64,000 nucleotides of DNA from Angomonas deanei (taxonomy: Eukaryota > Euglenozoa > Kinetoplastea > Trypanosomatida > Trypanosomatidae), in the NCBI GenBank assembly GCA_903995115.1, contig LR877146.1, positions 620,001 through 684,000 of the forward strand. The letters are read 5' to 3'. A model generated the notes under the pieces. It saw only the letters and a program-made list of their open reading frames with translations, searched no databases and had not been told where the DNA came from. The position numbers and the translations under genes are program-made. Shown piece by piece: positions 41,969-52,790 of the stretch. Positions within the stretch are counted from its first letter, which is position 1. Each line of letters opens with the position of its first letter.

Positions 41969-43573
41969 ATGAAAAGTCGAAGAATCCTCTCTTTTGGATG
42001 GTCCAGCACTTTTTTGTTCTCGCGGCGTTGGTTTGAAACCTCTAATGATAATTCTGGTTTAACAGCGTCAGCATCACCAGTGTTGAAACGTCAGCCGAGA
42101 CAAACGTCCAAACGCAGGCCGGCCACCACAGCAGATAATAGAGAGGAGCAAGCTTTATCGACAGAGCAAAAGAGTACCAGTTATGGGGTAATCACGCGAC
42201 AGTCTTCTTTTCCTCTTTCCGACGGCAATCCGTACACCAAAGAAGTCCAAAACGCTTACAAACAGACTCTTGAGAAACGGTTTTCTCCCCGTCACGGCAG
42301 TTTGTCGTCGTCGCTTCGAGTGAATAAGGAGGAGGGAGAGGAAAAGATGGATCCAGCGCTGGTGGTTCGTCTGGACTCTCGAAAGAAGGAAATACAATTG
42401 AATCCAATCCAGCGTGAGTTGTTGTGGACGGCGCGGCAAAAAGAATATCATAGTCTTCTGTTGCGCATCGTTACTTGTCTTCAGTCCCATCAGACAGCAA
42501 TAGAACAGTGTCATACGCTCCTTTCTCTTCACGACGAAGTTATCCGCCAGCGCCTTCGTTTGCGCACGGACACCTATGAAGACATATTCCACACCTTCTA
42601 CGCGGTGGCCGTCCAAGGAAAGGCGAATCCCACCCTTCACCAGCGAGCGGAGACGGCTGAGGGGAATCCTCTGTTGGAGCAAGAAGTGGCGGGGACCTCT
42701 GTGGAGGGTGCCTTGTCCCTCTCCGCACCGGAGGAGTGGCGCTCACCACTGGTGGCCGCGCAAGCACTCCTCGGGCCCGCTAGTATTCAGAAAATATGGA
42801 CCATGTACCGATATCTGGTGGATAGCGGCACCAAACCCAGCTCTCGCATTTTGCAATACGTGATGGGCATCCTTGACCGCTCGTTGCTGGTGCATCGTGG
42901 CGACCCTAATCAACGACTTTTAACAGAGTCGAAGGCACACTCTCTGATGATGGATGCCGACCGGTACCGACTGGCCCCCAGTGAGTTCACGATCAACTCT
43001 TATATTGGGGTGTGTGATGCCTGTGGGGTGATGTACCTTGCCACCGCGCGGGTGGCGGATTACTTTTCCCGACACGAGCGGCAGCCGTCCGCCGGCATGT
43101 ACACCCGCCTGTTGTGTGGTCTGATTCGGCACGGACAGTATCAAGAGGCGCTGTCGGTGGTGACCACGATGCAAAACGTTCCCATGACCACACACCTGGT
43201 CAACGCGGTGTTGCATGTCGCACGGCACTCGCAGGACCCATTGTCTGTGTTTAGCATATACCGAGCGGTGTTTACCCACTCCAGTCAGCAGGACACGATA
43301 CGGCCATCTCTTCACACGTTTTCTATTCTTTTGGAGGTCGTCCGGGAATGCCGGTCGTACGCTGAAGTGAACTTTATCTTGAAGGAAATGAAATTTTTCG
43401 GCGTGAAGGGGAACGGAATGGTGTTGAACCGAATACTGGAGATCTTCCTGCTGGCTGGAAAAACGAAAGAAGCGGACTCCCTCGCCAGGCAAATGCAGTC
43501 CAAGAATATTCTTGTCTTTGACGAGCAGCGCAAGCGATTGCAGCAAACGGCGGTTCAACAGTTATCACAGTAA
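41969..43573 (+). CDS. Pentatricopeptide repeat (PPR) protein, mitochondrial
   Basis: The protein has 534 residues. The N-terminus MKSRRILSFGWSSTFLFSRRWF is a good mitochondrial presequence. Residues about 20-130 are hydrophilic and variable. From about residue 270 there are helical pairs of PPR type: SAGMYTRLLCGLIRHGQYQEA, THLVNAVLHVARHSQDPLSV, SLHTFSILLEVVRECRSYAE and GMVLNRILEIFLLAGKTKEA. The last includes the typical G-K-x-x-E-A-x-x-L ending. PPR proteins bind organellar RNA; kinetoplastids use many in mitoribosomes and in mRNA editing, polyadenylation and stability complexes. The specific RNA or complex cannot be inferred. Confidence 0.8.
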   Translation: MKSRRILSFGWSSTFLFSRRWFETSNDNSGLTASASPVLKRQPRQTSKRRPATTADNREEQALSTEQKSTSYGVITRQSSFPLSDGNPYTKEVQNAYKQTLEKRFSPRHGSLSSSLRVNKEEGEEKMDPALVVRLDSRKKEIQLNPIQRELLWTARQKEYHSLLLRIVTCLQSHQTAIEQCHTLLSLHDEVIRQRLRLRTDTYEDIFHTFYAVAVQGKANPTLHQRAETAEGNPLLEQEVAGTSVEGALSLSAPEEWRSPLVAAQALLGPASIQKIWTMYRYLVDSGTKPSSRILQYVMGILDRSLLVHRGDPNQRLLTESKAHSLMMDADRYRLAPSEFTINSYIGVCDACGVMYLATARVADYFSRHERQPSAGMYTRLLCGLIRHGQYQEALSVVTTMQNVPMTTHLVNAVLHVARHSQDPLSVFSIYRAVFTHSSQQDTIRPSLHTFSILLEVVRECRSYAEVNFILKEMKFFGVKGNGMVLNRILEIFLLAGKTKEADSLARQMQSKNILVFDEQRKRLQQTAVQQLSQ

Positions 43574-43739
43574 AATTAACCTTTTCTAAATCAAAACTAG
43601 AAAACGTAATATGCATTTTTATTATTTAAAGTGGCACTTTATCATCATTGCTGTTCTATCAGTCTCTTTTTCCTTTTTTTTTCTTCACTTCTGGTATTCA
43701 AAGATCTCTCAGTACACACTTTTTTAAAACTTCAAACAC

Positions 43740-44258
43740 ATGTCCGTCAAAATCGTCAAGTACGAACCCAAATACAAGGATGCCTACGTCAGCATCACCC
43801 GAAACTGGGTTGAAAAGTTCTTCAAAATGGAAGAAGCAGATTGGAAGGCACTCAATAAAGTGGAGGAATACATCATCAAGCCCGGCGGGATGATTTTCTT
43901 GGCGGTGGATGAAAAAACGGACGAAGCCCTGGGGTGCTGTGGCATCATGTGCCACATCAAGAACGGTGAAAAGCGATATGAGTTTACTAAATTGGGTGTG
44001 AAAGAAACCGCTCAGAGAAGGGGTGTCGGCTGGATGCTTTGCATTGCTTGTCTTCAATACGCAAAGGATCAAGGCGCCCCTTATGTCTTTTTGGAGTCCA
44101 ATCGCTCTCTCGCCCCGTCCATTACGCTGTACTTCCGCGTTGGCTTCAAGGAATTTCCGTTGGTGAACCCGTCCTACGAAAGGGCGGATATCTATTTGGA
44201 ATTTGACTTCCGGACGACGCCGATTCCGCCCATGATCAGGGGACGGAGCAAACTATGA
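43740..44258 (+). CDS. GNAT-family N-acetyltransferase
   Basis: The protein has 172 residues, a complete GNAT domain and nothing more. The acetyl-CoA-binding motif A is clear at about residues 82-100: KLGVKETAQRRGVG, containing the (Q/R)-x-x-G-x-(G/A) pyrophosphate loop as QRRGVG, followed by a helix (WMLCIACLQYAKDQG). Motif B follows as VFLESNRSLAPSITLYFRVGFKEF, with the Tyr that often serves as general acid. It lacks targeting signals and is probably cytosolic. The substrate (small molecule or protein N-terminus) is not evident. The next residues ERADIYLEFDF form the last beta strands. Confidence 0.85.
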   Translation: MSVKIVKYEPKYKDAYVSITRNWVEKFFKMEEADWKALNKVEEYIIKPGGMIFLAVDEKTDEALGCCGIMCHIKNGEKRYEFTKLGVKETAQRRGVGWMLCIACLQYAKDQGAPYVFLESNRSLAPSITLYFRVGFKEFPLVNPSYERADIYLEFDFRTTPIPPMIRGRSKL

Positions 44259-44646
44259 AAAAAAAAGAGAGAGAGAAGAGATAGACTACACAATTTTTTT
44301 ATTATTCTTGTTGTGATTTACGTCTTTGACTTCTTCTTCTTTTTAGGTGGTTAAAACTACTTTTTTTAACATTAATTTTAATCGAACTTATTATTTGACA
44401 ACTATTACATTCTACCACTTCTATGACTCCGTTCGTGTATGTGTGGTGAAACCGTGTTGTTTTTATTCCTCCTTGTTGTAAACTTGAAAACATCTTTTTT
44501 TTTCTTTTCGTACTAAAAAAAAAAAAAACTAACAATCGACGTTTCGTGACGTAATGTGATTTGTTTGTAATTCATTCCCCTTTCAGTACGGACTTTTCCC
44601 TTTTTTCTTCTTCCTTCTGTATAGAGGATATTGGTAAATAGTAAGA
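44259..44646 (+). other. AT-rich intergenic region with splice acceptor
   Basis: No gene is seen. A pyrimidine tract at about 44592-44620 ends in AG at 44623-44624, 22 nt before the ATG at 44647. Confidence 0.55.
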
Positions 44647-47600
44647 ATGAACGAACCAACAAGTGGTTCCTATCCATGGAACGAACTTTCACAGTCTCTA
44701 AAAGACCCATCGAGGCAGTCGTTTGTCCTTTCTGAACTCCGTCAATTGTGCTCCAATCCCACATCGTTGCGAGACGTGCTCGCGTTACTGTGTCGCAGTA
44801 TTTCTGACGGAGATCGCTCCACCATTCAATCGCTCTGTTCCTTCTCCAAGTATTTGGTGAAGCACAACAAGGCATTTGTGGAGACGGTGAATGGGATGGA
44901 AGTTTCCAAAATTTTACTTGATCGTATGACCTCCTCTGCGACGCCGCTTTACATCACAAACTCGATTGCAACCGTAATCAGCACGCTTTTGTATTATTCT
45001 CGTCAAGAAGCCTTGTTCGTGGAATTTTTTGACGCACTGAAGCACAGTAGCACCCAAGTCCTATCTGTCGCTACTCCAGAAAGCGTGAATGCCGCGCACG
45101 GTGCCTATATGCAAGTCATCCTGACGGTCCACCAGACAGTGGTAGAAGAAAGCACGTCCATTCTTTTAGGATTTTCTCCAGAAGCGTTGGCAAGCGTTTT
45201 GCGTTCCTCCTACACGTTGTTGGAAAACTGCTCATCCGGTGTTGCTAAACTTGTGAGTGCGTGCAGTGACACCTCTTCGCCCGAATGGAGCGAGTTGTTC
45301 CTGAACAATACAAAACTCCTCATGAGTGGTATATGCAGTGGCGTGGAGAGTGGTCTCTTTCCTGTCGATGAAGTAGCGCCGACGGATACGCAAGTCGAGC
45401 GTCTGGCATGTGGCACCCTTTCCGAACTGTGCACCAGGTTGAGATCCATACTATCCACTATCAATCAAGGCATCGTTGTCACTTACTTGTTGCCTCTATT
45501 TCGTAAAGAGATCTATAGTACTTGGATGATGAGCGCAGTGAAACTTTTCGACCTTGCTCGATTATACGTTGATCATTGCTGAAGTCTTTGACCCAACCGC
45601 AGACGGCACGACGTTACACATTGTGCAGACCGTTCTCCAAATCGTTGTGAATGTGCTTTGGAGTGAGACTTATGATAATTTCGGTGACGACACTTTGGTT
45701 TTAACCGCCGTAAACTTTCTATCTTCAATGGCGCTCCACCACGAAACTGCACTCTCATCTGTTTTGGAAAATGATGAAACCTATTTGCCGCGGTTGATGG
45801 ATGGTTTACATAAAATTTCCATCCTCCCCGAAAACGTGACGCTTTTGGAGAAGAAAAACTCACCCGAAGCTGGGGAAATTTTTTATTCCGAGGTTTACCA
45901 GCGCACATTGGCATCCGTGCCCGATCTCGCCAAAGACGTGAATATTGTTCTGGCCAGGAGCGAGAAGAAGAACGCCGCCCCTCCTGGTCGCCGCAAGCAC
46001 TCCTCACCAAAATCGGCGGAGGCGGGCATTATCGACGGCGAAGAGACATCCGAAGAGCCCGAGGAGGACGAATTAGTTGGCGGTGTTACCTTTGGGCTTG
46101 AAGCCTTCCTCCCCGATCACGGGGCCATGAGGAACGCAGTCTCGTGGTTGATGGAAGCGCTCGTCAGCGGTCGTGTGTTTTCCGACGCTGTGCGGACTTG
46201 CGTCATCCGGCACTGCCACGCACAGATGCAACGTATCAAAATGCAGTTGGAATCAAATCATTGGGAAGGAGAAGTCAACGAATGGCGGTCACACACTTCG
46301 TATGCGGAGGCCAGCCTCTTTCTTTGGAACCAGAGCGGGAAAGAATCCCTCTCGAACCCTTCTGGGGACGATCTCAGACAGTGCTTTGAGAGCGTTTACA
46401 CGAGTGTCGTTTATATTTTGGAATGCCACGTGCAGTCTAACGACAAAGAAGCGTCAGAGCTGCATATTCCGTTTTACCTGCGCGCGCAGCTGGTTTTGTT
46501 CTTTGTCTGCTTGGCGGAAGAAAGCACGTTTTGTAGCAAGGAAAGTATCCTACACATACTCTCCGTAACACTAGGGTGTGAAGTAAACAAGATTGTCCAA
46601 GGTGTCTGTTTACATGTCATCCAAGACGTTCTTATGCCTCAGCAGACGGACGATAGCTCGTTGATGGATTCTGACGACGAAGATACTGACATCGGTGGAA
46701 ACACGGCACCGGATGCCGATAATGAAAACGCCTTAAATGGTCTGTTATTTATTCAGAATATGACCACGGGGTGTCTCTCTAAATTTCAATTCGGCAATAA
46801 AGTGCGGTTGTACCAACTGGTGGGAAGTGTGGTGCCGCTTTTAGCAGAATCTGTGAGCGGTGGGCGAGGCAGCGCCGTCTGTCTTGGTATTATGGAGCTG
46901 CTGGCCACCAACTATATGCAGCTCGGCGCGGAAAATAACGATCAATCCACCTACGCCCTCGAGGTGGTGGCCCTCCTCAATTGCTTGTGCGACTTGTGTG
47001 GTGTGGTCGGTGCCGATCTCCTGTCCGCGCTTTCCTGGATTCACGGAACGGCGAGACACATTCTACTGACGTTTCTTCAGTCGGAGTCGGCGTATGTCGG
47101 GGATATGGCGGTGTTGTCGATTGATTTGCTCAGTTGTGCCTGTGACGCCCTTCTCGATCGGGACGAGATCACGTTAGATTCATTGGAAGGATCTTCTTCG
47201 GACCCTGACGCGCTCAGTAAAACCACAGCTTTAAGAGATGTCTTCTCCACAACGGACGATCAATGTGCGTATACTACCCCCATGTTGTGCGGTACAATTC
47301 TTGAGCAACAGTTGAATAAAACGGAACTGACCGAATCCGCCCAACTGCTTCGTGCCGGGCTAGCGTTTCTGTATGACTGCGTATTTTTGTGTGGCGAGGT
47401 GAATTTCTTATTACACACCGAACAAGTTTGTAAAGAAGTAGTTAGGCTCTACGCGCCCTTGATCGTCCACAGCAGCGGTGACGCTGCGGACGAGTGTGAT
47501 GTTCTGTCGAATGCCCTTCTTTGTTGGAGTGAGGTATTACGAGTGCGGAGGAAAGACAATACGGACCTTCAACTTCCTTCCGATCAACTTTCCGAGAATA

Positions 47601-47989
47601 TCCATCGTATTCTTTCTCTGTATGATCAGTGCGCTTCCTTCTCGCTAGATAACACTTTTCAAATGAATTTTTGCAACTTGCTGACGGCTCTTCTTCACAG
47701 CCGTGTGATGTGTGACCCATCGCCCTGTGTTTTGTCCCCTGCCCAAATTGGCGTGCTTCTGCAGTACTATCCGCTTTTTGCGGACCCTGAAAAAGGGAGT
47801 CTGTATGAATTTGTCCATGTGAGCAACTCTGTCGGCTTCGCTCTTTCCCACTGTCACTTTTCTCGAGAAGAGGTCCACCGGTCCCTTCAGTCGGCGCGCG
47901 ACGCCTTCATCAAGGGGTGTAAAAAGAGGCGCTTACTCGGCATGAATAGTTTTATTCAGTTTGTTGAGAATTCCTTACGAACGTCGTGA
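44647..47989 (+). CDS. Large helical protein, HEAT/importin-like, read across a frame break
   Basis: The first frame runs from ATG 44647 to a TGA at 45580-45582. The second is open from about 45554 to 47989 without a usable ATG. The span is 3343 nt (3n+1), giving about 1113 residues as one protein. Removing a T from the TTTT run near 45545 gives a smooth join (VKLSTLLDYTLIIAEVFD). The sequence is almost entirely helical, with repeating pairs of amphipathic helices, an acidic insertion (DSDDEDTDIGG) near residue 680, and no membrane or catalytic motif. The architecture fits an alpha-solenoid such as a karyopherin (importin/exportin); the acidic loop in the C-terminal half would also fit. I do not recognise a specific family and keep this as a suggestion. 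Confidence 0.6.
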
Positions 47990-48109
47990 GGTGTCCGGCA
48001 CGTCGCAGACGGCATACTAGTCGCATCTATCAACTATTCTTAATACTATCAACGGTAATAAACGGAAATCTATGTTGTGCGTTTGAATAGCTCTCCTTCT
48101 TTTCTCCTG

Positions 48110-48130
48110 TCTTTTTTTTTTTCTTACAAG
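48110..48130 (+). promoter_or_regulatory. Trans-splice acceptor
   Basis: A T/C tract at about 48110-48124 followed by TTACAAG gives an AG at 48129-48130, 26 nt upstream of ATG 48157. Confidence 0.6.
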
Positions 48131-48156
48131 TTCCGCCACTCTTTGACAGATACACA

Positions 48157-48592
48157 ATGGCCGTTTCGAAAAGTGCCCCTCGTACGCAGAAGCAGAAGAG
48201 AGAGGAAGAGCGTATGCAAGACCGAAAAGCCTTTCTCAGAGCCGTTCTAAATGATGAAATTCAGGCTCGGCAGGAGGCGGAGGCGATGCGAGAGGAACTA
48301 GAGCAGGAACTCGGGATCATGGGGCCGCGTCACCACCAGGAGTACGAGCAGACAAGGCAATCCGGGGCCCGCCAGACGGAATCATTTCAGGGAAGTCGCA
48401 TCAACCAGCGCGGCGTGGATGAGGTTCCCACCGTTGGAGAGCAGTACGAGGAAATACTGGATGAACTCCGGTATGTTTCTGGCCGCCCAGTTGGCTTCGA
48501 AGGAAAACATCATCCATTTGCATTACTTGGTTGAAGAGGAAACCCGCCTCAACAATCTTCGGAAGCAAAACAAGACGGTGGTGGCCAAATAA
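48157..48592 (+). CDS. Small coiled-coil protein, read across a frame break
   Basis: ATG 48157 opens a 125-residue frame that stops at 48532-48534. At about 48470 the sense of the protein passes to the next frame: EEILDELR continues as MFLAAQLASKENIIHL and ends VVAK at the TAA 48590-48592. The total of 436 nt is 3n+1, about 144 residues. Two helical coiled-coil segments (about 15-52 and 95-140) flank a Gln/Arg-rich linker. The second segment matches the C-terminal helix region of the next gene (EEILDELR..., NI..L..LV versus EELLREVK..., NI..L..LV). That match supports the joined reading and suggests the two genes are paralogues in this module. Function unknown. Confidence 0.65.
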
Positions 48593-48793
48593 AACGGCGC
48601 GGATTATGTCTTTTCTGATGTAAAAAAAAAAAAAAAAAAAAATGTATCCTCTGTATTTTTATTTCAATTATTATATTTCATCCTTCCCCACTGCCTTTTA
48701 TTATTATTATTTTGTCCACCGGACCTAATTGGTCTTATTTGTGCCGCTGGAGACCCATGTGGGTTGTTTTTCGTCTTCCTGCAAAGAGCCCCC

Positions 48794-48804
48794 CCTCTCT
48801 CCAG
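48794..48804 (+). promoter_or_regulatory. Trans-splice acceptor
   Basis: CCCTCTCTCCAG ends in AG at 48803-48804, 24 nt before ATG 48829. In-frame codons upstream of it should not be translated. Confidence 0.65.
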
Positions 48805-48828
48805 TTCTCAAGTCGTCTAAACCTACAA

Positions 48829-49620
48829 ATGTCCGTCGTTCCCACCAAGCCCTCTGCCGGGAAAAAAAGCACACTCCCTGCTGTCAAATCCGCCAAAGGC
48901 CACAAGAAGTATCACCACTGCAACTGTTATGGGCATGAAGATGGCTTGCCGAACTACAAACTTCTGGCGATGCCCCGCACGAACAACTACTACGCCGCGG
49001 TGGGCGGCTGTCCCTGCATCCCCCGTGTGCCAGCACACCCCGGCTCATGGAGAGTCAAAGAGGCCACGCTTCGCTCTTCCACCTACCGCCACGGCAACGG
49101 ATGCATTAACAAGTCGTCCACCAACGGACAGTGCTGTGTGCACTCTGGATATCAATATGGATACAAGCCAGGACCACACACAGTGCACCCGAAGAACACG
49201 GCCGATAGCGGAAAGTGTGACACGTTCGGGAACATGGCCTTCAAGTCCCGCGCTTGTTTCCCGGCGGACAACATCAGCGACATGAGCAGCGTGTCACCCC
49301 GCAAATTGGAAGACTTGGAAGCCTTAATTTTGGAGGAACACCAGGCACGTCTCCGGGCAGAAGAAGATTTGACGCAGCTCGCCGAAATAAAAATGAACGG
49401 TACTCAGGACCAGTACAAGAACGACCGCTCCGCCGCTGCCGCTGTTGAGCCCTCGGAAGCAGAGCTTGAAGAACTCCTCCGCGAGGTCAAATCCATAGTG
49501 AACAGGCCGCTTCACCAAACCAACATTGACGAACTGCGCCGCCTGGTCAAGAAGCACGAGCTCCAACAGCAACGCAGGGAATACCTGGCTTCCAAAAAAG
49601 AGGCGGAGCTGAAGCTGTAG
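48829..49620 (+). CDS. Cys/His-rich protein with C-terminal coiled coil
   Basis: The protein has 263 residues from ATG 48829 (MSVVPTKPSAGKK). Residues about 25-150 are rich in Cys, His, Gly, Tyr and Asn (CNCYGHEDGLPNY, CPCIPRVP, GQCCVHSGYQYGYKPG) with few hydrophobic residues. They look like a stretched, non-globular region that could pack along a filament. Residues about 160-263 form two coiled-coil helices separated by a short acidic/Ala linker, resembling those of the preceding gene. An axonemal or cytoskeletal role is possible but is only inferred from composition. This is the last supported gene on the + strand; repeats and gene-free sequence follow. Confidence 0.7.
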   Translation: MSVVPTKPSAGKKSTLPAVKSAKGHKKYHHCNCYGHEDGLPNYKLLAMPRTNNYYAAVGGCPCIPRVPAHPGSWRVKEATLRSSTYRHGNGCINKSSTNGQCCVHSGYQYGYKPGPHTVHPKNTADSGKCDTFGNMAFKSRACFPADNISDMSSVSPRKLEDLEALILEEHQARLRAEEDLTQLAEIKMNGTQDQYKNDRSAAAAVEPSEAELEELLREVKSIVNRPLHQTNIDELRRLVKKHELQQQRREYLASKKEAELKL

Positions 49621-49780
49621 GCGCACGGCCTCCGTTTCGCATTGCCGTTATATGGTTTTCATTCGGTTTAAAAGATGTATTTGTACTACACCGACATATT
49701 TAGATGTATAATATCTGTAGTTTGTTTTTCCCCTCGCTCTATCCAATACGTTTACCCACGTACGACCGTTTTGGTGGTGT
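49621..49780 (+). other. Downstream flank of the last gene
   Basis: Ordinary AT-richer sequence, probably the 3' UTR of the last gene. No gene is seen. Composition changes sharply at about 49780. Confidence 0.4.
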
Positions 49781-52110
49781 ACTTTGTTTAAATCCCTTCG
49801 AAATGGCTCCCGCGCGCCCTTTGCTTTCTTCTTTGCCCACCTTCCTCCCCCACCCGACCCAACTCTCCTAGCGTCACAACAAAGAACGAGGGCCCTTCCG
49901 AGGGGTCGCCACGCAGAGGGGCGCCCCCCTATGGGCCGCCTGGAAGGGCAGGCCGAGGGGCCGATCCTCGCGCCCCGAGGAGGCCGGCTGGCCCCTGGCG
50001 AGGCGCCATGTCCTTTCGCGTGGGGGATGCCCAGCCAGGGCCGCCTGGACCCTCGCCCAATAGGATAGGCGCCAGGGGAGGGGGGGCGAAGACGGCCCCC
50101 GGAGACCAAACGGCACGCCGCGGAAAACCAAAGCGCCCCGCGACAAAAAAAAATGGAGAGGCAAACCAGCCGGGGGACTTCCCAAACCGCAAAAACATTT
50201 CGGCCGCCCGAACGCCGATGTCGCCCGCAAGCATTACCAGGCCATGAAGGGGGGGACCCCGGCGCGGGGGCGGCGGAAACGCGCCGGACCCGAAAAAAAA
50301 CCGACCCCCAATAGCGCAAAGAGGGGCCAGTGGCAAACTGGAAATCTTCACGTGGCCAACATTGCGTCGTTGAATATTAAAACGTTTTCTTAAAAAAAAT
50401 TGGTCGATTTAAAAATAAGCACAAACCTTTCATGCTCCCTATGCGAGGGTGGCCTGATTTAAAAATAACCCCACGCCCCCGCCGCGGGGAAAAGGGGTTC
50501 GGATAGTTGGGGAATGCGAAGTAGGAAAACCGACAACTAACTTTTCACCCTTGGGGAGGCAAAAAAAAGAGGGGGGCTTTATATTTACCGTAGTCTTGTT
50601 TTTTTCCTGGCCCAATCCTTCAAAACGCGCAGTTTCTTGGCCCGAAGCCAAAACGCGCAAACGAGCGAAAAATTACAGCCCGCAAACAAAAACCCCACAC
50701 CCGGAGGCAAACCTGAAGTCGATTGGCGGGCGCCGCAGAGCTATTCAACGAGGATTCCCTGCGGGGGGGAACGCCCCCTCCTTCCCCAGCCCCGGGGACC
50801 AAACCGGGCACCGCGGAAGATGGGATACCGCCGCAACGCCGCCCCGGAAACAGGAAAACCGGCCGGCGCGCGCCGGGAAGCCGGTCCCCTGGGGGAACGG
50901 CGGAGAAACGGCGCCCCACCGAACGAGCCTAATTTGTAAACAAGACAGAACGAGACTGGGCGACTTGTCCGAAAGCGGGCCCCGCGACCCGCCGGACCAA
51001 ACGACCCCCGCGAATGGGGGGTTTCGTGGCCCGCGGGCCGTTTGGTCCGCTCGACCGGCCGCCCCCCGTCCTCGGAAATAACCCTGTTTTAAAGAACCCC
51101 CCGCGGGCCGGCCACAGAAAGCGGGCGCCCGCCCGTCCGCAAAGGAATGGGCGGGGCAACTCCACTTTCTCCGGGGAACGGGCGTGGCGGGTCGCACCGC
51201 CACACCCCGCCCCGGTTTTTTGTTCCGGGGGGGGCCCGCCCTGTTGTTTTTCGGCCCCCGGGCCCTTGGCCGCTTGGGGGGAAGCGGGGGGCGCGCTTGG
51301 GGGCGGCGTTTCGAAGGAGGTGGGCGCCGCCCCGAGCCCCGCACCGCGGTTACGGAAAAGGGGCGCGCGGTTCCGTCCTCGCTGCGCAGCCGCGGCCCCA
51401 GCGCCTCATCTGGAAAACCGGCCAGGGGGCCCAGTTCCCCACCCGCGGAAGCGCCCAAGAGGTTGAAGAGGAGGCGTGCCCTTTTTTCTTTGCCGACTGC
51501 GCGGGCGGCGGGCGCGGGGTTTTTGGATCCGTTTTTGGGACAGGCCCGGGTGTGCGCCGCTGCGCTTCCAGAAGCCGAAGGAAACCGCCCGGTTCGGGCG
51601 GCGGGCGGCGGTGAAACGAGTCCGGTTCGGCTTCCGAAAACGCCAGAAACGGCATCCTCCTTTTATGCTTTCAATATTCCTGGAGCAGTGCCTTCGAATG
51701 TCCCGGGGTTTTCCGCTCCGCGCTGGTTGGTGTTCGGTTTCGAACGGGGGCAATGGCCGCCTCCCGTCAGCGCAGAAGACGGCCCGTTCGAAATAGAAGG
51801 CCGAAAGAAACGTTCCCCGAGCGCCCCACGCCTCCCGAATTCCACGCCGGCGGTTTATTGGATGACACCGGCCCTCTCCTCCGTTTTCCCGCTGACCCCG
51901 TCGCGCGCATCACGGTTTATGGCGTTCCGTGTGGCGCGGCGCCTTTGGGTCGGTGGAACAAAAAGAATAAGCCCGCCCATAACATGGGGGTGAATATAAA
52001 AGGGCCAAAGAGACCCCCACACATCACCGCAAATCGGACAGGATTACTTGCGAAGGCCAGGCCCGCCTTTCATGTCCTCCGTCCAATCTTCTCCGGAGTG
52101 GGGTGAGGCG
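49781..52110. other. GC-rich, gene-free island
   Basis: About 2.3 kb of markedly GC-rich sequence with runs of C and G, very different from both flanks. All frames on both strands stay open for long stretches because stop codons are rare at this composition. The translations are Pro/Arg/Gly/Ala-rich, differ between frames and match no domain I know. The + strand is poor in T from about 50,080 to 51,000 and richer in T after about 51,150, so the A/T skew changes sign inside the island. A short AT-richer interval lies at about 50,360-50,440. Confidence 0.6.
50994..51048. other. Inverted repeat able to fold as a three-way junction
   Basis: Outer arms GGACCAAACG (50994-51003) and CGTTTGGTCC (51039-51048) are perfectly complementary. 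Between them lie two smaller hairpins: ACCCCC/GGGGGT (about 51004-51022) and the palindrome GGCCCGCGGGCC (51028-51039, sharing one base with the outer arm). It sits close to where the A/T skew of the GC-rich island changes. Confidence 0.6.
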
Positions 52111-52790
52111 TTGGGGGATATGGCCCGCGGATGTCCGTTTTTACCTTAACTATGTATATGGATGCTTTGCCAGCGTTTTACTAGGTGAGGGGGGGAATGG
52201 TTGTTACGTTCGTTTCCGAGTGGCTATAATTCATCTTTCCTGTCTCACTCTCCCTCCCCCTGTGTCCGAACTACTTACTTGCCAATGAATTCATTCACGA
52301 TAATGCAGGATCTCCGTCCTGAGCCTTCACTTCTCATTGAACAGCCGGAACGAAGTGACGGCGGGCGACCGCTTGTTGCATCGGTCGTATAATCTAATGA
52401 CAAAATGTCCACAGAGTGTGAGTTAATATGGAAACTCGGAAGTAATAACAGACGAAAACCCGTTAGGAAAATTTTTTTTTACAAATTTCCAGCCCCGCAT
52501 CCCCAGAAAATGGTAGAGACAAAGGAGTTGCACAGTGGTATTCACCCCCTCTGGGTCCCCTGTTCTGTTTATATATGAAGAAACGCTAAATTGAAAAAAC
52601 TGTTACTGGGAAAAACTAAACAAATTTTTACCGACTAAAAGGATAAAAAAGAATAAAACACAACGTGCAAAAAAAAAAAAAAATTTTAGCCACAGAAACA
52701 GAGAGAGGAGCTGTGGTCCGTCGTGCTTATTCGTCGCCGAGAATATCCCGCCCTCCAATAAAAAAAAAACCGGAGTGGTGGAGAAGATCC
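52111..52790. other. Gene-free transitional sequence
   Basis: Composition returns to moderate, then AT-rich near 52,460-52,690. No reading frame of convincing length or codon pattern is present. A 14-base segment at 52434-52447 is identical to part of the 42-bp repeat near the window end. Confidence 0.4.

Noticed and set aside
49784-52106. Several long overlapping open frames in the GC-rich island
   Set aside because: Stops are rare at this GC content. The frames overlap on both strands, encode Pro/Arg/Gly-rich sequence and show no domain.
52434-52447. Fourteen-base identity to the 42-bp repeat
   Set aside because: It is too short to show a relationship, and its flanks do not match.
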